Shown piece after piece: positions 60,115-64,000 of a stretch of 64,000 nt of DNA. The stretch is from positions 34,757,315 to 34,821,314 of the forward strand of contig JAQISU010001235.1 of NCBI GenBank assembly GCA_029339505.1, in the 5' to 3' direction. This DNA comes from Unio delphinus (taxonomy: Eukaryota; Mollusca; Bivalvia; Unionida; Unionidae). A program made the position numbers and the translations under genes. The notes beneath the pieces are model-generated. The model had not been told where the DNA came from, did not search any database, and saw only the letters and a list, made by a program, of their open reading frames with translations. Within the stretch, counting starts at the first letter, position 1, and every line of letters begins with the position of its first letter.

Positions 60115-60463
60115 GAGTAGCACCACATGCTTCTACCCCTATAATTTTAAGTCCATAAAATAAGAAAGTTCAAAAGCTCTAAATCTCATACTATAAAAGT
60201 TCCAAGTTCTAGTTTAAAACGATGGTTCTTTTATGAGTGATTTGTGTTTAACGATACATTAGCACATAAAAGGATAACGAATGCCAATGAGTGAAGTGCC
60301 AGGATGTAAATGCTTAGATGTAAGACAAACAATGGCAGTGAACCCAGGTTGGCATAGCCATTCTTTAAACCTGCAACCCAATGACACACTGACCAGTTAT
60401 CCACCAAGGCTACTCAATTAATTATGAACATATATTAATCAGCTGACGGTACCACAGGTATAC

Positions 60464-60523
60464 CATCACAAAGCTTTCTCTTGGTTCTCCGTCTCTGAGA
60501 CAAATAGGTGTGCTCATTGTTAT
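60464..60523 (-). CDS. ARFGEF1/2: ARFGEF1/2-like candidate exon (60 bp)
   Basis: Acceptor CTTACTTACAG and donor GTATAC. Two bases complete the codon begun in the exon at 60,667, then 19 codons read NNEHTYLSQRRRTKRKLCD, and a final G is completed by AA of the next exon to Glu. Phases match on both sides, which is the main evidence. I cannot confirm that this variable, basic segment exists in known BIG proteins, so the donor choice remains provisional. Confidence 0.6.
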
Positions 60524-60666
60524 CTGTAAGTAAGTAATATATTTAGTTACATCTTGCAGTAAAAATGTTAAATTAATTTAAAAGGCTTACTAATAAATTA
60601 AATGCATTTTGGACAATACATCTTATATAACTGCAAGAATAAAAGGTTATAAGGAGTGTCACTAAC

Positions 60667-60763
60667 TTGATCTTTGGATTTTGTGATCTCTAGAGTCAAC
60701 TGATACCGTGCTTATAACACTGTCAGCCCTTTTTAATCGTATATTGCTCTCAGGGGACATCTC
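60667..60763 (-). CDS. ARFGEF1/2: ARFGEF1/2-like candidate exon (97 bp)
   Basis: Acceptor TTTTATTTTCAG and donor GTTAGT. The only open frame reads EMSPESNIRLKRADSVISTV then SVDSRDHKIQRS plus one base, in phase with the 60-bp exon downstream. The serine-rich, low-conservation wording fits a linker rather than a folded domain. The upstream edge of the exon and its acceptor are part of a tandem array (60,744-61,110) holding altered copies of the same edge. Confidence 0.55.
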
Positions 60764-61110
60764 CTGAAAATAAAAAGGGTAAATAAGTAATAATAACAAG
60801 CTGCCCAAGAAGGCATGATATTGCTCTCTAGAGACATCTTAAAATAAAAAGGGTAAATAAGTAATAATAACAAGCTGCCCAAGAAGGCATGATATTGCTC
60901 TCTAGAGACATCTTAAAATAAAAAGGGGAAATAATAATAACAAGCTGCCCAAGAAGGCATGATATTGCTCTCTAGAGACATCTTAAAATAAAAAGGGGAA
61001 ATAATAATAACAAGCTGCCCAAGAAGGCATGATATTGCTCTCTAGAGACATCTTAAAATAAAAAGGGGAAATAAGTAATAATAACAAGCTGCCCAAGAAG
61101 GCATAATATT
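60744..61110 (+). repeat. 70-74-bp tandem array derived from an exon edge, 5 copies
   Basis: Landmark GATATTGCTC recurs at 60,817, 60,891, 60,961, 61,031 and (as AATATTGTTC) 61,104, giving periods of 74, 70, 70 and 73-74. The segment ATATTGCTCTC...GACATCT...AAAATAAAAAGGG matches the 5' edge and acceptor of the candidate exon (60,741-60,779). In the copies the exon's TCCTGAAAAT is TTAAAAT, so the acceptor CAG is altered. Confidence 0.9.
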
Positions 61111-61189
61111 GTTCACCTGTTTAACATCTACCTAAAAGCCCAATGGTCAAGAAATCTGGGTCAAAAGGATGTAGAATGTATTCATAGAG

Positions 61190-61790
61190 TACAATGATTG
61201 GTTGTTGTCAGGGTCATGTTAGGACTATAATCTGATTACATGACCCTCATACAAGTATCTATTTTGCGTTTTAAATGACCTTTGTTTATAGAGATATTTC
61301 ATCAGTTGTGGCTTTTTCTTTACACTAGAAAGTGTCTGTTGTGTCAGTTTGGAGTTATAATTGTTAGTCAAATTATTTTGATTTTAAAAGATTAATTTGT
61401 TTCTGTAGAAATATTTGAGTGATAATACAGAATTCTTGGACAAAGACAGTTTATCAAAATTTTATTCGGATTTCAAACACTAGTGTTATTTCTTGTATTT
61501 CTGCAAGAAACTAGATACAACACTATACAGACTACAGCATACGTCATCGTCTTCCATCTTGGATTTTCGTTAGAACTCAAACTTGAATTTATTAGAACAT
61601 TTCATTAGTAGGACTTTTTTAATTTAATTCATGGATTATTCTTGGATTATTTTTGGATTTGATTCTTAAAACCATAAGATTTTTTCTTCACTTTTACTTT
61701 GATTTTCCAGGGATTAAATTATTTGTTAAATTTTTGTTGTTTTCTCTCTTTCTTTGTTATCGTTTATTAGAGCCTAAACATATAACACAT
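61190..61790 (+). mobile_element. LTR fragment (related to 5,310 and 16,970)
   Basis: The end reads GGATTAAATTATTTGTTAAA, then GTTGTTTTCTCTCTTTC, then GTTATCGTTTATTAGAGCC, paralleling 17,268-17,333 (GAATTAAATTATTTGTTAAA...CTTTCTGTTACTTAGCTTAGGACC). The upstream part is only loosely similar and the left limit is a guess. Confidence 0.4.
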
Positions 61791-61811
61791 CATTTGTACA
61801 ATACTGAAATA

Positions 61812-62066
61812 TTGTTGTTCTTGTTGTAGGGTTTAACGCCATTTTCCAGCACACAATAGGCAATACATGGCGGATAGTTTTATTGGTGGAGGAAGAACCC
61901 GGGGAAAATCCACAGAAAGAACCACAGACCCACGAGAAGCTACTGGCAAGCTTTCTGACATACCCACATTGGCCGAATCTGAGACTTGAACCCAGGTAGA
62001 CAGAGGTGAGATGGCAGTGGTCTGTAACGGAAAGCGCTTTAGACCACTCAGCCACTCAGGACCTCT
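61812..62066 (-). mobile_element. SINE family 1, full-length, inserted in the 24-bp array
   Basis: Tail TTGTTGTTCTTGTTGTAGGG, body with GAAGAACCCGGGGAAAATCC and tRNA-like head (GGTCTGTAACGGAAAGCGCTT) in minus orientation. The flanks TACAATACTGAAATA (61,798-61,812) and TACAATATTGAAATA (from about 62,067) resemble a target duplication, but both also match the array unit. Confidence 0.88.
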
Positions 62067-62530
62067 ACAATATTGAAATACATCATATGTACAATACTGA
62101 AATACATTATATGTACAATACTGAAATACATCACATGTACAATACTGAAATACATGATATGTACAATACTGAAATACATGATATGTACAATACTGAAATA
62201 CATGATATGTACAATACTGAAATACATGATATGTACAATACTGAAATATATCTGTACAATACTCAAATACATCATATGTACAATACTGAAATACATTATA
62301 TGTACAATACTGAAATATATTACATGTACAATAATGAAATACATCATATGTACAATATGGAAATATATCTGTACAATACTGAAATACATCATATATACAA
62401 TACTGAATTACATTATATGTACAATACTGAAATACATTATATGTACAATACTGAAAAATGTCATATGTATAATACTGAAATACATCATATGTACAATACT
62501 GAAATACATCATATGTACAATACTGAAAGA
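62067..62530 (+). repeat. 24-bp tandem array, about 19 copies
   Basis: Unit TACATCATATGTACAATACT plus GAAA, with CATTATATG, GATATG and short (ATATCTGTAC) variants. A multiple of three, hence long repetitive frames on both strands. One isolated unit left of the SINE (61,790-61,812) shows that the array predates the SINE. Confidence 0.95.
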
Positions 62531-63099
62531 TCTCTATGAGAATGTTTTCTATCACATTTGGTCAAATTCTGCTGTGCAGTTTTCCATAAGATTTTGAGGG
62601 TTTTTCAAGTTTTATTTATGGTGTTCATAAATACAGGGTTACATTTATACATCAACCAAAACAGAAAGTGCTATCTATGAATTATACAACAGAATGCTTT
62701 ATAACACTAACAGAACTTGTATAAATATGAATAAATATAATTATCATATAGGTTAGATAATTTAATTTGTACTCAATGGGGATTCTAACCCTGGGCTATA
62801 CCAGTAACTCGGTATATCATTTTTTGGTGATGAGATGAGATCATATAGGAGTCAGTGCTTACAGGCAAGGTGATGGGTGCTAATAATAAATATTCACACA
62901 CAGACAGATGGTAACCATTTTGGCATAACATGAGTGGCTCTTGAATTTTTTTGTCTTCACGAATTTCTCCCGACTTCTCAATACTACAAATTATAAGATA
63001 ATTTTATTTGTTGACCTTCTAGTAACGGCAATCTGTTCTTAGAATGGAAACCAGGTTGTGCCATTAGAATGAATGAACAATCAGAATTGAGCTGTATGT
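62531..63099. other. No gene seen
   Basis: AT-rich DNA; no ARFGEF exon could be recognised here. Confidence 0.45.
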
Positions 63100-64000
63100 T
63101 GTATAGATCTATGGATATCATATGTAGTATATAGATCTATGGATATCATAAGTAGTATATAGATCTATGGATATCATAAGTAGTATATAGATCTAAGGAT
63201 ATCATAAGTAGTATATAGATCTATGGATATCATAAGTAGTATACATCTATGGATATTGTAAGTGGTATATAGATCTATGGATATCGTAAGTAGCATATAG
63301 ATCTATGGATATCATAAGTAGTATAGATCTTTGAATATCATAAGTAGTATATAGATCTATGGATATCATAAGTAGTGTAGATCTATGGATATCATAAGTA
63401 GTATACATTTATGGATATTGTTAAGTAGTATATAGATCTATGGATATTGCAAGTAGCATATAGATCTATGGATATCATAAGTAGTATAGATCTATTGATA
63501 TCATAAGTAGTATATAGATCTATGGATATCATAAGTAGTATATAGATCTATGGATATCATAAGTAGTATATAGATCTATGGATATCATAAGTAGTATATA
63601 GATCTATGGATATCATATGTAGTATACATCTATGGATATTGTAAGTAGTATATAGATCTATGGATATCGTAAGTAGCATATAGATCTATGGATATCATAA
63701 ATAGTATATAGATCTATGGATATCATAAGTAGTATAGATCTATGGATATCATAAGTAGTATACATCTATGGATATTGTAAGTAGTATATAATTGTAAGTA
63801 GTATATAGATCTATGGATATCATAAGTAGTATAGATCTATTTATATCATAAGTAGTATATAGATCTATGGATATTGTAAGTGGTATATAGATCTTTGAAT
63901 ATCATAAGTAGTATATAGATCTATGGATATCATAAGTAGTATATAGATCTATGGATATCATAAGTAGTATATAGATCTATGGATATCATATGTAGTATAG
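63100..64000 (+). repeat. 28-bp tandem array, about 33 copies, continues past the window
   Basis: Unit TATAGATCTATGGATATCAT plus AAGTAGTA. Every full unit has the palindromes AGATCT and GATATC, so each unit can fold. Shorter 24-26-bp variants (TATACATCTATGGATATTGT) occur in blocks repeated at about 63,240, 63,610 and 63,760, which suggests higher-order duplication. Cut by the window end. Confidence 0.95.

Noticed and set aside
59920..60128. Leu/Ser/Pro-rich minus-strand frames
   Set aside because: Translations of the AAGT/AAGG microsatellite.
61120..61190. Possible further upstream ARFGEF exon with donor-like GTAGATG or GTGAAC
   Set aside because: No acceptor and no conserved sequence; open stretch too short.
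62006..62597. Repetitive frames of up to 240 codons on both strands
   Set aside because: Translations of the 24-bp array and adjoining SINE.

Overview
This window is eukaryotic, non-bacterial DNA. It is AT-rich, almost free of long open reading frames, and full of tandem arrays, tRNA-derived SINEs, decayed retrotransposons and short inverted-repeat transposons. The one host gene I can support is the 3' part of an ARFGEF1/2-like (BIG1/BIG2) Arf guanine-nucleotide-exchange factor, spread over at least four and probably six small exons on the minus strand, with introns up to 9 kb. The SINE types, a DIRS1-like element and Ty3-like elements with integrase before reverse transcriptase suggest a marine lophotrochozoan, most likely a mollusc; that assignment is inference.

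Layout. 0.8-4.3 kb: minus-strand remnants of a virus-like/Polinton-like DNA element (PolB-like, basic core-like and capsid-like fragments), split by a solo LTR (2.43-3.38 kb). 5.3-5.75 kb: LTR fragment. 7-12.3 kb: a SINE and two large minisatellites (43-bp and 36-bp units), the second holding a SINE with target duplication. 12.3-17.3 kb: a decayed Ty3-like retrotransposon with order gag-PR-IN-RT-RH and an LTR that carries 17 copies of a 43-bp E-box repeat just upstream of a TATA box. 17.6-31 kb: microsatellites, three MITE families, two SINE families, a mariner remnant, otherwise featureless. 31-36 kb: a 1-kb array with 65-bp units and one candidate plus-strand exon. 36.8-38.8 kb: a second, truncated Ty3-like element. 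40.2-42.1 kb: a LINE 3' fragment.

42.8-60.8 kb is the ARFGEF locus. Its largest intron (44.9-54.1 kb) holds a LINE into which a structurally complete DIRS1-like retrotransposon (45,753-52,513, minus strand) has inserted. The two 165-bp inverted terminal repeats read as identical, and the internal complementary region matches both outer ends; the LINE reading frame continues across the insertion. 54.3-57.5 kb is degenerate modular repeats, 58.5-59.6 kb a 25-bp CCAAT-containing array, 60.74-61.11 kb an array derived from the 5' edge of a candidate exon, and 61.2-64 kb more LTR, SINE and short-period arrays running off the window end.

How parts work together: the only likely cellular function is the ARFGEF protein (Golgi/endosome Arf activation). 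The rest is a layered record of mobile elements. The most notable items are the DIRS element with a readable integration site and the Ty3-like element with copia-like domain order plus an E-box array in its LTR.
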